Assembly: GCF_006149005.1 (NCBI RefSeq) | Contig: NZ_VBSL01000030.1 | Coordinates: 1 to 32,903, forward strand | Direction: 5' to 3' | Source: Larkinella sp. C7 | Lineage (GTDB): Bacteria; Bacteroidota; Bacteroidia; Cytophagales; Spirosomataceae | DNA: 32,903 bases | In this document: piece after piece, positions 1-11,867 of the stretch | Layout of the letters: each line of letters begins with the position of its first letter | Position numbering within the stretch: position 1 is the stretch's first letter | The notes under the pieces: model-generated | Seen by the model: only the letters and a program-made list of their open reading frames with translations | Databases searched by the model: none | Told to the model about the DNA's origin: nothing | Translations under genes and position numbers: made by a program

Positions 1-619
1 GCCCGGTTTCAATCCGAACGGCAAAACCAGATACCCGGTTTTGTACCTGATTCACGGCGGCTCCGATACCGAAGAAACGTGGACCAAAGTGGGCCGCGCC
101 AACCTGATTGCCGATAACCTGATTGCGCAGGGAAAAGCCAAGCCGATGCTGATTGTTATGCCGTACGGCAATGTTCGCCCGGCACCGATGCCTGACTTTA
201 CCAAGGATATGGTGAATGACATTGTACCATTTATCGAAGCGAACTATCCCGTCAACAAAGACAGCAAAAGCCGGGCGGTGGCCGGTTTTTCGGTGGGTGG
301 GGGGCAGACGCTGAACATCGGACTGACCAATCCCGACAAGTTCGCCTACGTATGCTCGTATGCGCCATACACCGCCACGGAGGAGTTCAAAAAGAACTTC
401 ACCGACTGGTCGCCCAACGCCGGGCAGATGAACGGGCAATTGAAGCTGTTCACGATCAGTGTTGGAACCGACGATTTTCTGTATGAACCGGTGAAACAAA
501 ATATTGCGATGTTCAAGGAAAAAGGCCTGAAGGTGGAGCCGCTCATCGTGCCGGGCGGCCATACCTGGATGAACTGCAAACTTTATCTGGCCAACACGTT
601 GCCTCAGCTTTTTAAGTAA
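1..619 (+). CDS. Esterase D / CE1-like alpha/beta hydrolase, 5' end outside window
   Basis: The frame is open from base 2, so the start lies before the window. The first residues read PGFNPNGKTRYPVLYLIHGG, which is the beginning of an esterase fold (PF00756, the family of feruloyl and acetyl-xylan esterases), so only the N-terminal part is missing. Counting from the TTG at 41, the nucleophile is Ser84 in AGFSVGGGQ, the acid is probably Asp144 or Asp145 in VGTDD, and the base is His174 in PGGHTW. All three triad parts are present, so the enzyme should be active. It is followed after 38 bp by a related esterase gene on the same strand, which suggests co-transcription and an origin by duplication. 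The likely role is removal of acyl or feruloyl groups from xylan outside the cytoplasm. The exact ester substrate cannot be read from sequence. Confidence 0.88.
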   Translation, partial: PGFNPNGKTRYPVLYLIHGGSDTEETWTKVGRANLIADNLIAQGKAKPMLIVMPYGNVRPAPMPDFTKDMVNDIVPFIEANYPVNKDSKSRAVAGFSVGGGQTLNIGLTNPDKFAYVCSYAPYTATEEFKKNFTDWSPNAGQMNGQLKLFTISVGTDDFLYEPVKQNIAMFKEKGLKVEPLIVPGGHTWMNCKLYLANTLPQLFK

Positions 620-645
620 TACCTGTTATCTCTATTATACGCTAA

Positions 646-1776
<1,131 letters not shown>

Positions 1777-1787
1777 AACGTGTTTAA

Positions 1788-1891
1788 ACTTTTGGATAGG
1801 AACGCGGATTAGACGGATTGAACGGATTCGCGCAGATTAAAATCCGTTTTGATCGGTTCAATCCGTCTAATCCGTGTTCCTATCCAAAAGT
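1788..1891. repeat. Long near-perfect inverted repeat between esterase genes
   Basis: Arms 1788-1823 and 1856-1891 are 36 nt each and pair with a single mismatch, leaving a 32-nt loop. The loop holds a second, inner pair (AACGGATT at 1822-1829 and AATCCGTT at 1841-1848). The arms are built from the word CGGATT repeated every 10 bp or so. It lies wholly between the stop at 1776 and the ATG at 1920. It could act as a terminator or mRNA-stabilising hairpin, or be a non-autonomous dispersed repeat (REP/MITE-like). No flanking target duplication is obvious. There is no long U-run, so a classical intrinsic terminator is less likely. Confidence 0.85.
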
Positions 1892-1904
1892 AAAGGGTTC
1901 TTAA

Positions 1905-3863
<1,959 letters not shown>

Positions 3864-3915
3864 AAGGGCGTTTCAGAACCGGATGCCGAAGTTTATTTTT
3901 TAACCTTACACGAAT

Positions 3916-4971
3916 ATGATGAAACGAGCCTACACAACGCTATTTCTGACGGCCCTGATGGGTTGCTCGCTGACCACCTTTGCGCAAACCAACGGGGGCA
4001 AAAATCCAATTTCGCAGCCATTGGTATCGCACATTTACACGGCTGACCCTTCCGCGCACGTTTTTAACGGCAAAATTTACATCTATCCCTCGCACGACAT
4101 CGATGCGAAAGACGTCAAAGAAGATGACGAAGGGGGGCATTTTGCCATGCGCGACTACCACATCCTGTCGATGGATAAAATGGGGGGGAAGGTTAAAGAC
4201 AATGGGATTGCGCTCAGCCTCGAAAATGTTCCCTGGGCCGGTCGCCAGCTCTGGGCGCCCGATGCGGCTTACAAAAATGGAACGTATTACCTCTATTTCC
4301 CTGCCAAAGACAAACAGGATGTTTTTCGGATCGGTGTCGCGACCAGCAAAAGCCCAACCGGGCCGTTCAAGGCCGAACCGGAACCCATCAAGGGTAGCTA
4401 CAGCATCGATCCTACGGTTTTTCAGGATACCGATGGCAAAGCGTATCTGTATTTTGGGGGCATCTGGGGCGGGCAGTTGCAGCGCTGGGACAACAATCAA
4501 TACAACCCGAAAGGGGCGTTGAAACAGAAAAACGAAGTGGCTTACCTGCCCCGCATGGCCCGGCTGAGTGATGACATGAAAAGCTTCGCCGAGCCGGTTC
4601 GGGAAGTACAGATTCTGGATGAAAACGGAAAACCGTTTCTGGAAAAAGACAACGACAAGCGGTTTTTCGAAGCGGCCTGGCTCCACCAATACAACGGCAA
4701 GTATTACTTCTCGTATTCGACCGGCGACTCGCACAATCTCTGCTACGCCATCGGCGACAATCCGTATGGGCCGTTTACGTACAAAGGCCTGGTGCTGAAA
4801 CCCGTTCTGGGCTGGACCAATCACCATTCCATCGTGCAGGTTGATAAAAAATGGTATCTCTTTTATCACGACGTGCAACTTTCCGGCAAGACCCACCTCC
4901 GGAATGTGAAAGTAACCGAACTGACCCACAACCCGGACGGAACGATTAAAACGATCGATGCTTACAAGTAA
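3916..4971 (+). CDS. GH43 family glycoside hydrolase (beta-xylosidase / arabinofuranosidase type)
   Basis: This 351-aa protein begins with a signal peptide (residues 1-24, ending TTFAQ). The GLMGC-like stretch around Cys17 makes lipoprotein processing possible but weak. The rest is a five-bladed GH43 propeller. The three catalytic carboxylates are visible: Asp44 in YTADPSAHVF (base), Asp165 in SIDPTVFQD (pKa modulator) and Glu252 in FFEAAWLHQYNGKYYFSYS (acid). The ending at LTHNPDGTIKTI shows a single-domain enzyme with no C-terminal lectin module. It would release xylose or arabinose from xylan-derived chains. The gene sits 52 bp after the double esterase and 13 bp before the GH10 gene, so these enzymes probably act on the same polymer. 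Subfamily specificity cannot be assigned by eye. Confidence 0.92.
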   Translation: MMKRAYTTLFLTALMGCSLTTFAQTNGGKNPISQPLVSHIYTADPSAHVFNGKIYIYPSHDIDAKDVKEDDEGGHFAMRDYHILSMDKMGGKVKDNGIALSLENVPWAGRQLWAPDAAYKNGTYYLYFPAKDKQDVFRIGVATSKSPTGPFKAEPEPIKGSYSIDPTVFQDTDGKAYLYFGGIWGGQLQRWDNNQYNPKGALKQKNEVAYLPRMARLSDDMKSFAEPVREVQILDENGKPFLEKDNDKRFFEAAWLHQYNGKYYFSYSTGDSHNLCYAIGDNPYGPFTYKGLVLKPVLGWTNHHSIVQVDKKWYLFYHDVQLSGKTHLRNVKVTELTHNPDGTIKTIDAYK

Positions 4972-4984
4972 ACCTATTTTGACC

Positions 4985-6046
4985 ATGCGTAAACTAAGCT
5001 CTTATGTGTTGATTGCCTTGTCGGTCGGCTTTGTGGCTCCTGAAAAAGGGTTAAAGGATTATTACAAAAACTATTTCCCGATTGGCGTGGCCGTCAACCC
5101 GCGCATGGTGCAGCCCGGCCCGGATGCGGAGCTGATCAAAGCCCAGTTCAACAGCATGACGCCCGAAAACGCCATGAAGATGGGTCCGATTCATCCCGAA
5201 GAAAACCGCTACAATTGGAAAGATGCCGACGCCATCGCCGACTTTGCCCGGCAGAACAACATCAAACTGCGGGGGCATACGCTCTGCTGGCACAACCAGA
5301 CGCCCCGCTGGTTTTTCACCGACTCAACGGGAAAAACCGTGAGCCGGGAGGTGTTGCTGGCCCGTCTGAAACGGCATATTACCGACGTCATGGGCCGGTA
5401 TAAAGGAAAAATCTATGCCTGGGATGTGGTGAACGAAGCGGTTCCTGATACGGGAAAGAGCCTTTACCGCCCATCGAAATTCTACGAGATCATCGGCGAG
5501 GACTACATCGAGAAGGCATTTCAGTACGCCCACGAAGCCGACCCCTCCGCGCAACTGTTCTATAACGACTATAATACCGAAAATGCCTCGAAGCGGGAGC
5601 GGATTTACCAGTTGCTGAAGAAACTCAAAGACAAAGGTGTTCCCGTCGACGGGGTGGGGTTGCAGGCGCATTGGTCCATTTACGAGCCAACCGCGCAGGA
5701 ACTGGAGGAGTCCATTACCAAATTTGCCAGCCTGGGTCTCAAAATCCAGTTCACGGAGGTCGACGTGTCGGTGTATCCCAAAGAACACGAGCGTCGGGCC
5801 AGAAAGGATACCGACAAAAGTGAGTTTACGCCGGAGATGAACGACAAACAGGCCGCTCATTACAAAATGCTTTTCGAAGTATTTCGCAAGCACCGCGACA
5901 AGATCACGGGAGTTACGTTCTGGAACCTGAGCGACAAGTATTCCTGGCTGGATAACTTCCCGGTTCCGGGTCGCAAAGATTACCCGCTGTTGTTCGACCA
6001 GAACGGCCAGCCGAAGAAGGCGTATGAGAGCGTCGTGCAATTCTAG
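4985..6046 (+). CDS. GH10 endo-1,4-beta-xylanase
   Basis: The 353-aa product starts with a short hydrophobic signal (MRKLSSYVLIALSVGFVAP) and is otherwise one GH10 TIM barrel. Signature pieces are FNSMTPENAMKMG, the WHNQTP loop, acid/base Glu151 in WDVVNEAV, HWSIYEP, and nucleophile Glu258 in FTEVDVS. The end FWNLSDKYSWL and the final repeat FDQNGQPKKAYESV are typical of the family. It cuts internal beta-1,4 xylan bonds. The ATG at 4985 is preferred over the in-frame ATG at 4958, because the latter overlaps the GH43 stop and puts nine polar residues before the signal. The gap to GH43 is 13 bp, consistent with co-translation. No carbohydrate-binding module is attached. Confidence 0.95.
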   Translation: MRKLSSYVLIALSVGFVAPEKGLKDYYKNYFPIGVAVNPRMVQPGPDAELIKAQFNSMTPENAMKMGPIHPEENRYNWKDADAIADFARQNNIKLRGHTLCWHNQTPRWFFTDSTGKTVSREVLLARLKRHITDVMGRYKGKIYAWDVVNEAVPDTGKSLYRPSKFYEIIGEDYIEKAFQYAHEADPSAQLFYNDYNTENASKRERIYQLLKKLKDKGVPVDGVGLQAHWSIYEPTAQELEESITKFASLGLKIQFTEVDVSVYPKEHERRARKDTDKSEFTPEMNDKQAAHYKMLFEVFRKHRDKITGVTFWNLSDKYSWLDNFPVPGRKDYPLLFDQNGQPKKAYESVVQF

Positions 6047-6424
6047 ACAAGAGCCGTCTTGCGACCCGCTGCTTGTTACGGATTGTCTGTCAGCGGTTCC
6101 GAAAGGATGAACACCTTGGTTTTGGCTTAACCGAACCTATGGGGCAGGCGTTTGAGGATAAATCCCGAACGCGCTAAAAATTATCAACGATCCTGTACGT
6201 AGTTGTGAGGGCTTTACTTGTCTGTAGGCAGTCGTATGCTCCCTATGACATGTAAAGCTCTTGCTCTATTCACCTCACTCCGTTTGTAGACGAACTCGCT
6301 GCCTGCTCCTGACGGGTCGCTGCGCCTGGCACCCCGGGACATCCACGGCCCACTCACTCCGAATTAATGCTTCAAATGGATCACAGGAGCAAGTAAAAAA
6401 GCCACGGCCTTTTCTTCCCTACAA
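6047..6424. other. 378-bp gap without a recognised gene
   Basis: No convincing reading frame was seen here. The only structure noted is an imperfect inverted repeat with 12-nt arms at 6211-6222 (GCTTTACTTGTC) and 6247-6258, with one mismatch and a 24-nt loop, and a 6-bp pair CCGCTG/CAGCGG at 6066-6071 and 6091-6096. Neither is followed by a U-run. The segment separates the xylan genes from the isomerase/dehydrogenase genes and probably holds the promoter of the next gene, but no clear TAnnTTTG box could be fixed. Confidence 0.5.
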
Positions 6425-7321
6425 ATGAAGACTACACGCAGAACATTTATACAAACCGCCGTCGGGATCGCCGGGGCGGCCACGTTGGGCTTGACGGTCA
6501 AAAAAGCCAAACCGCGCCTGGCATTTTCTACATTGGGTTGCCCAACCTGGCCGTTGTCGAAAATCGTCAAAACCGCCGTTGCCGAAAAGTACGAAGCCAT
6601 TGAAATCCGGGGATTGGAAAAAGAGATGTTCCTGCCCAAACGCCCGGAGTTCAGCACGTCCATTGCCGAAACACGCCGGTTGTTTGCAGATAATAACCTT
6701 AAAATCTGTAATTTAGGATCATCGGCCAATCTGCATTGGATGGATGCTGCCAAACGGCAGAACAACATGGACGAAGCCAAACGCTTCATCGACCTGGCCC
6801 GGCAACTCGCCTGTCCGTATGTTCGGGTTTTCCCCAACGATTTACCCAAGGATCAGGATCGGCAGCAGACCATCAATCTGATTAGCGAAAACCTGCTGGA
6901 ACTGGGAACGTACGCAAAAGATGCCAACGTAACGGTGCTGCTGGAGTCGCACGGCGAAGTGATTTGGAAAAACGTCCTGCTCGAAATTCTGCAAAAGGCC
7001 GATCATCCCAACGTCGGGCTGATCTGGGATATTTTCAATATGTGGTCGATTACCAAAGAGCCACCGGCGGAGGTGTATCAGACGCTCAAAAAATACATCC
7101 GTCATACCCACATCAAAGATGGTCGCATGGTGGCCGGAAAACCCGCCTATACGTTTATTGGCAAAGGCGAAGCCCCGCTTCAGGAAGCGATCGATGCGTT
7201 GAAAGCGGGCGGTTATTCAGGCTATTACAGCCTGGAGTGGGAAAAGATGTGGCATCCCGAAATTCCGGAGCCGGAACTCGCCTTTGCTGATTATCCGAAA
7301 GCCATCCAGCACTATTTTTAG
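6425..7321 (+). CDS. Tat-exported sugar phosphate isomerase/epimerase-like TIM barrel
   Basis: This 298-aa protein starts with a twin-arginine signal (TRRTFIQTAVGIAGAATLGL), so it should fold in the cytoplasm and be exported by Tat. The rest matches the xylose-isomerase-like TIM barrel family (PF01261). Likely metal ligands are Glu174 in LLESHGE, Asp202 in IWDIFN, His227/His229 in RHTHIKDGR and Glu271 in SLEWE. The full set of barrel-end acidic and histidine residues is kept, which argues for an active metal-dependent isomerase or epimerase. In Bacteroidota such exported members are commonly found with sugar-oxidising enzymes and Gfo/Idh/MocA proteins. Here the next gene is a PQQ dehydrogenase, and an Idh-family protein lies at 19978. 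The substrate is unknown. Confidence 0.85.
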   Translation: MKTTRRTFIQTAVGIAGAATLGLTVKKAKPRLAFSTLGCPTWPLSKIVKTAVAEKYEAIEIRGLEKEMFLPKRPEFSTSIAETRRLFADNNLKICNLGSSANLHWMDAAKRQNNMDEAKRFIDLARQLACPYVRVFPNDLPKDQDRQQTINLISENLLELGTYAKDANVTVLLESHGEVIWKNVLLEILQKADHPNVGLIWDIFNMWSITKEPPAEVYQTLKKYIRHTHIKDGRMVAGKPAYTFIGKGEAPLQEAIDALKAGGYSGYYSLEWEKMWHPEIPEPELAFADYPKAIQHYF

Positions 7322-7323
7322 CC

Positions 7324-7416
7324 ATGAAATACGGCATAGCCCCTTTTGCCAATAAACCGGTCGTTCAGAATGTCGATAATCTGCCGGGACTCAAGCCGCA
7401 GCGCGTATCGACTTAA
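7324..7416 (+). CDS. Possible 30-aa small ORF
   Basis: An ATG two bases after the isomerase stop opens a 30-codon frame (MKYGIAPFANKP...). No family was recognised. It has ordinary composition, no signal peptide and no membrane segment. Its tight placement right after the preceding stop is the only argument for translation. It may equally be the remnant of a lost gene or chance. The remainder of the gap up to 7493 shows nothing further. Confidence 0.15.
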   Translation: MKYGIAPFANKPVVQNVDNLPGLKPQRVST

Positions 7417-7493
7417 CGGACCCGTTTTGAACGTGACGCGGCTATCTGCTCCCCAAAACCTGCCCGAAATAGCCCTATTTCCTGAACCATCCT

Positions 7494-9620
7494 ATGCAGA
7501 AAAGACTACTGGCCCTGGGAGGCTGTCTGGCGTTTAGTGCCGCGCTGGCTTTTCAACTGGCAGACGTTACGGCCGACTGGCCCGAATACAATGGCGATGG
7601 TTCCCGGAGCCATTACTCGCCACTCGACCAGATTAATCGTACCAACGTCAATCGGTTAAAAGTGGCCTGGACGTATGCGTCGGGTGGGGCCGATACGTTG
7701 CGCAATCGCACCCAGATGCAATGCAATCCCCTCATCATCAATGGCGTTCTGTACGGCGTGTCGGCGAATACACAGGCGTTTGCGGTGGAAGCCGCGACAG
7801 GTAAACCCATCTGGAAAACGGCCCTGACGGATAACGGCGGCACCACCAGCCGGGGGGTTACGTACTGGGCCGATGGAACCGATCAACGGATTTTCTTTGG
7901 AGCCGGTTCGTGGCTGCACGCGCTGGATGCCCGAACGGGGAAACTCATCGATGGCTTCGGCGATCACGGACGGATCGACCTGAAAACCGGCATCGAGCGA
8001 CCCGGTGCCGATAACTACGTGGTGTCTAATACGCCCAATACGATCTACAAAAACCGCATCATCGTCGGCGCCCGGTTTTCGGAAAGCGAAACGGCTTTGC
8101 TGGGCGATATTCGGGCGTTCGATACCCGGACGGGCCAACTGGTCTGGACGTTCCACACGATTCCGATGCAAGGCGAACCCGGTTACGAGACCTGGTCGCA
8201 GGCCAATCCGCGCCAACGGATTGGGGCGGCTAACCCCTGGATGGGGATGGCGATCGACCGCGAGCGGGGCATTCTTTATGCACCGACCGGCTCGGCGGCT
8301 CACGATTTTTACGGAGGTGATCGGAAAGGTAATAACTTGTATGCCAATTGCTTATTGGCGATCGATGCTGCTACGGGCAGGAAGCGCTGGCACTATCAGC
8401 TTGTCCATCACGACATCTGGGACCGTGATCCGCCCGCGCCCCCCAATCTGCTTACCATCACGCAAAAAGGCCCCGACGGGCGGCCCCGAAAAATCGACGT
8501 GGTGGCCCTGGTAACGAAGCAGGGCTTTACGTTTGTGTTCGACCGCGTCACGGGCAAACCCATTTTTCCGATCCAGGAAACGCCCTTTCCCCAGGAAGCG
8601 GTTTCCGGTGAACAGGTGAGCCCGACCCAGCCCATTCCGCAGCGACCCGCCCCGTTTGCCCGTCAGTCCTTTACCGAAAAAGAAATCAATTCATTTGCCG
8701 CGAGCCGCGATTCGCTGGTGGACGTGCTGCGGAAAGCCAATACCGGTCCGTATGTTCCGCTGACGGGTAAGATGACGATTTTTTTTCCGGGAACCGATGG
8801 CGGTGCCCAGTGGGGTGGGGCGGCTACCGATCCCGAAGGCATCCTGTACGTACCGTCGAAAGAAGTGCCGGTTTATACGTCGCTCATTCCCCGTCAGCAG
8901 CCGTCGCCGAACGCGGGTCAGCAAGCCGTGGCGGGTAACGCGCAGTACCAGTTGTATTGCTCGGCCTGCCACGGAACGGACCGCAAAGGCAACCACGATG
9001 GCTCATACCCGTCGCTGGTGCAGGTGAGCAGTCGGCTTTCGCGCGATCAGGTGGTGCAGGTGTTGCTGAAAGGGCGGGGCATGATGCCTTCGTTCTCGCA
9101 CATCTCGCCGGCCGAGCGCGACGCTGTTGTCGATTTTCTGTTCAACAAAACCGTAGAGAAACCGGTCGTTTCATCGCAAAAAGCGGTCATTCCGTATCAG
9201 CACACGGGCTACAACCGCTGGTATGACCGCAACGGCTATCCGGTCAGCAGTCCGCCCTGGGGAACGTTGACGGCCATCGACCTGAACACGGGCGAACACC
9301 GCTGGCAGGTGCCACTGGGCGAATACCCCGAATTGACGAAAAAAGGCGTGCCGATAACCGGAACCGATAACTACGGAGGCCCCCTGGTCACAGCGGGCGG
9401 GCTGGTGTTCATTGCGGCCAGTCGGGATGAGAAATTTCGGGCGTTCGACAAACAGACCGGTCAGGTGGTTTGGGAAATGAAACTGCCAGCCGCCGGGTAT
9501 GCCACGCCAAGTACCTACGTGGTCAATGGCAAACAGTACATCGTGATTGCCTGTGGCGGGGGCAAACTCAACACGCGCTCCGGTGATCGATACGTGGCGT
9601 TTTGCCTGAGCGACTCCTGA
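7494..9620 (+). CDS. PQQ-dependent dehydrogenase with internal cytochrome c domain
   Basis: This 708-aa exported quinoprotein starts with a signal peptide (about residues 1-19). An eight-bladed PQQ propeller begins at DWPEYNGDGSRSHYSPLDQI. Propeller repeats are visible as DARTGKLI, DTRTGQLVW, DAATGRKRWHYQ, DRVTGKPIF, DLNTGEHRW and DKQTGQVVW. A cytochrome c domain interrupts the propeller at about residues 470-555: the haem site is CSACH (Cys489, Cys492, His493) and the axial ligand is probably Met530 or Met531. It would oxidise a sugar or alcohol in the periplasm and hand electrons to its own haem and then to the respiratory chain. The plan matches the membrane-type glucose/alcohol dehydrogenase relatives of Bacteroidota, although no N-terminal membrane anchor is present. 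The precise substrate is not readable. Genes for PQQ synthesis are not in the window. Confidence 0.92.
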   Translation: MQKRLLALGGCLAFSAALAFQLADVTADWPEYNGDGSRSHYSPLDQINRTNVNRLKVAWTYASGGADTLRNRTQMQCNPLIINGVLYGVSANTQAFAVEAATGKPIWKTALTDNGGTTSRGVTYWADGTDQRIFFGAGSWLHALDARTGKLIDGFGDHGRIDLKTGIERPGADNYVVSNTPNTIYKNRIIVGARFSESETALLGDIRAFDTRTGQLVWTFHTIPMQGEPGYETWSQANPRQRIGAANPWMGMAIDRERGILYAPTGSAAHDFYGGDRKGNNLYANCLLAIDAATGRKRWHYQLVHHDIWDRDPPAPPNLLTITQKGPDGRPRKIDVVALVTKQGFTFVFDRVTGKPIFPIQETPFPQEAVSGEQVSPTQPIPQRPAPFARQSFTEKEINSFAASRDSLVDVLRKANTGPYVPLTGKMTIFFPGTDGGAQWGGAATDPEGILYVPSKEVPVYTSLIPRQQPSPNAGQQAVAGNAQYQLYCSACHGTDRKGNHDGSYPSLVQVSSRLSRDQVVQVLLKGRGMMPSFSHISPAERDAVVDFLFNKTVEKPVVSSQKAVIPYQHTGYNRWYDRNGYPVSSPPWGTLTAIDLNTGEHRWQVPLGEYPELTKKGVPITGTDNYGGPLVTAGGLVFIAASRDEKFRAFDKQTGQVVWEMKLPAAGYATPSTYVVNGKQYIVIACGGGKLNTRSGDRYVAFCLSDS

Positions 9621-9709
9621 TCCGGGTCGTGTACCGCATCGTGCTGGAACAAAAAACAACGGTTTTGGCGGGAATAAACATTTTGGAAATTGTAGCAAGG
9701 GATCAATAA

Positions 9710-11842
9710 ATGAGATCGATGAAACCAGTCACCTTCCTGATTTTGCTGTGCAGTAGCCTTGGTCTGACCACGTTCGTACAGGCACAGGACGAATTTGCTG
9801 TATTGCCGTACTGGAAATACTACAATGGTCAGCCGGGAGCGCTCTACCGGCATCTGTGTGAACGGGCCTTTGGGCAACTGGAACAGCGCAAAAAGGTGGT
9901 TCAGGCGTTGAGAACGCAGCAGGACTGGCAGAAACGGCAAACCGTGGTTCGGCAAAAATTGCAGGAAGCTTTTGGTGCTTTTCCCGAAAAAACACCCCTC
10001 AATCCGGTCGTAACCGGTAAACTCGAACGGGATGGCATTACGGTCGAGAAACTTTACTTCGAGTCCCTGCCGAAGTATTACGTAACGGCGGCCTTGTTCA
10101 TGCCCACGGGGAAACGCGAAAACCTGCCGGCCATTGTATTTTGCAGTGGGCATGGTGCGCCAGCCTTTCGGAGCGGGGTCTATCAGCAGATGATTCTCAA
10201 TTACGTCAAGAAGGGCTTTGCGGTTCTGGCTTTCGACCCGATCGGACAGGGTGAACGAATTCAATACGAAAAAACGGAAGGAAGACGCTTTTCCGGACTA
10301 AAACCCACGCTGGAACATTCGTATCCCGGCGCGCAGGCCTTTGTGGCCGGCGTAACACCGGCGATGTATTTCGTCTGGGATGGCATCCGGGCCGTGGACT
10401 ATCTGCTGACCCGCCCCGAAATTGATGCTACCCGGATTGGCGTAACGGGCCGGTCGGGGGGAGGCACGCAAAGTGCGTACCTGGCCGCGATGGACCCCCG
10501 GATTCGGGCGGCTGCGCCGGAGTGCTATCTGACGACCTACGATAAACTGTTGCGCTCCAACGGCCCACAGGACGCCGAACAAATTCTGACCGGGATGCTG
10601 GCGAAAGGGCTGGATTTGGGTGATCTGGTCGAAGTGCGCGCTCCCCGTCCGACGCTGATGGTAACGACTACCCGCGATATGTTCAGCATGGACGGTGCCC
10701 GCGAACTGTTCGACGAAGCCAAAAAGGCGTATAAAGCCCTCGGTGCGGAGTCGAATCTGGGCATGGTCGAAGACGATGCCCCTCATGCTTCCACGCAAAA
10801 AAACCGGGAAGCGACGTACGCTTTTTTTCAGAAACACCTCAACAACCCCGGCTCCAGTGCCGATGAAAACATTCCGGCGTTTCGGGCTGATGAGCTCAAC
10901 GTGACACCGACCGGCAACGTATGGACCGCGCTGAAAGGCGAAACCCTGTTTTCGCTAACCCAAAAGCGGGCGTCGGCAGTTGTTCCCCAAAGTATGGCTG
11001 GTAACCCATCGCAAAGTCTTGTCAAACACGTAATTGAATTGACGGGGTATACACCGCCAACGTTGGGCGAAGTGATTTTTTCGGGTAAGTTTTCGCGTGA
11101 AGGGTACGATCTGGAGCGGTATTTAGTGAAAGGGCCGGGAGCGTATTACCTGCCGGTTCTGTGGTTCAAACCGGAAAAAGGTACTGGTAAAACCGTGCTT
11201 TACATCGACTCGAAAGGCAAAGCCGGAGCCGCACAAAAAGGCGGTGTGGCCGAGCAACTGGTACAGGCCGGTTACGACGTGGTGCTGCCTGACCTGAGCG
11301 GAGCGGGGGAAATGGCCCAGGCGGATTTGCCCGGTGGGGATTCGGAGCTTGACAGCACATCGCTGAACCTGTGGTTTGCGGGCATCCTGACCCGGAAAAG
11401 TCTGGTGGCCGTTCGGATGGAAGAGATTCAGTTGCTCACCGAATTAATTACGAGGAAAACCGGCACTAAGACCATTTCGGCGGTGGGTGTCGGAACGTTT
11501 GTGCCTGATGTTCTGCACGCTACCTTGCTGACACCGGCCATCGGTCGGCTGGCGCTGCTTAACGGGCTGGGCACGTATCGTGCCCTGATCGAGCAGGAGC
11601 AGTATCTGCCCCGGTACGTACCGTCGGTTGTGGCCGGAGCCATCAACACCTATGATCTCCCCGATCTGGCAACCGCCCTTGCGCCCCGTTTCGTCTGGCT
11701 GGCCGGTGTCGTAAACGGAGCCGGGCAGCCGGTTTCTACATCGGAATTGGAGCGATTATATCCGTCGAAGGGAAAACACATGATCCTGTCGTCAACGGCT
11801 GAACGTGCTGCGTTGCTGGCGTGGTTGGGACAGGAAAAGTAA
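9710..11842 (+). CDS. Secreted acetylxylan-esterase-like alpha/beta hydrolase with degenerate second half
   Basis: This 710-aa protein carries a signal peptide (residues 1-25, ending FVQA). Residues about 100-380 form an alpha/beta hydrolase of the acetylxylan esterase / dienelactone hydrolase group: IVFCSGHGAP (oxyanion region), FDPIGQGER, nucleophile Ser249 in GVTGRSGGGTQ, probable acid Asp323 in TTTRDMFS, and base His359 in DDAPHAS. Residues about 470-710 look like a second hydrolase-like fold (LYIDSKGKAG, YDVVLPDLSGAGE) but the nucleophile elbow reads GVGTFVPD, with no serine, so this half is probably not catalytic. Such 650-750 aa two-half proteins are known in Bacteroidota. The role is probably deacetylation of xylan or a related ester, which fits the upstream xylanase block. 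ATG 9710 or 9719 (Met4) could be the start. Confidence 0.85.
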   Translation: MRSMKPVTFLILLCSSLGLTTFVQAQDEFAVLPYWKYYNGQPGALYRHLCERAFGQLEQRKKVVQALRTQQDWQKRQTVVRQKLQEAFGAFPEKTPLNPVVTGKLERDGITVEKLYFESLPKYYVTAALFMPTGKRENLPAIVFCSGHGAPAFRSGVYQQMILNYVKKGFAVLAFDPIGQGERIQYEKTEGRRFSGLKPTLEHSYPGAQAFVAGVTPAMYFVWDGIRAVDYLLTRPEIDATRIGVTGRSGGGTQSAYLAAMDPRIRAAAPECYLTTYDKLLRSNGPQDAEQILTGMLAKGLDLGDLVEVRAPRPTLMVTTTRDMFSMDGARELFDEAKKAYKALGAESNLGMVEDDAPHASTQKNREATYAFFQKHLNNPGSSADENIPAFRADELNVTPTGNVWTALKGETLFSLTQKRASAVVPQSMAGNPSQSLVKHVIELTGYTPPTLGEVIFSGKFSREGYDLERYLVKGPGAYYLPVLWFKPEKGTGKTVLYIDSKGKAGAAQKGGVAEQLVQAGYDVVLPDLSGAGEMAQADLPGGDSELDSTSLNLWFAGILTRKSLVAVRMEEIQLLTELITRKTGTKTISAVGVGTFVPDVLHATLLTPAIGRLALLNGLGTYRALIEQEQYLPRYVPSVVAGAINTYDLPDLATALAPRFVWLAGVVNGAGQPVSTSELERLYPSKGKHMILSSTAERAALLAWLGQEK

Positions 11843-11867
11843 GCATGCGAATCGGGCACGGATGTTA

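Noticed and set aside
3940-4986. 348-codon open frame on the minus strand
   Set aside because: It is antisense to the GH43 gene and follows its third-position bias.
7346-7537. 63-codon frame overlapping the PQQ dehydrogenase start
   Set aside because: It overlaps the signal peptide coding region of a firm gene in another frame and has no recognisable features.
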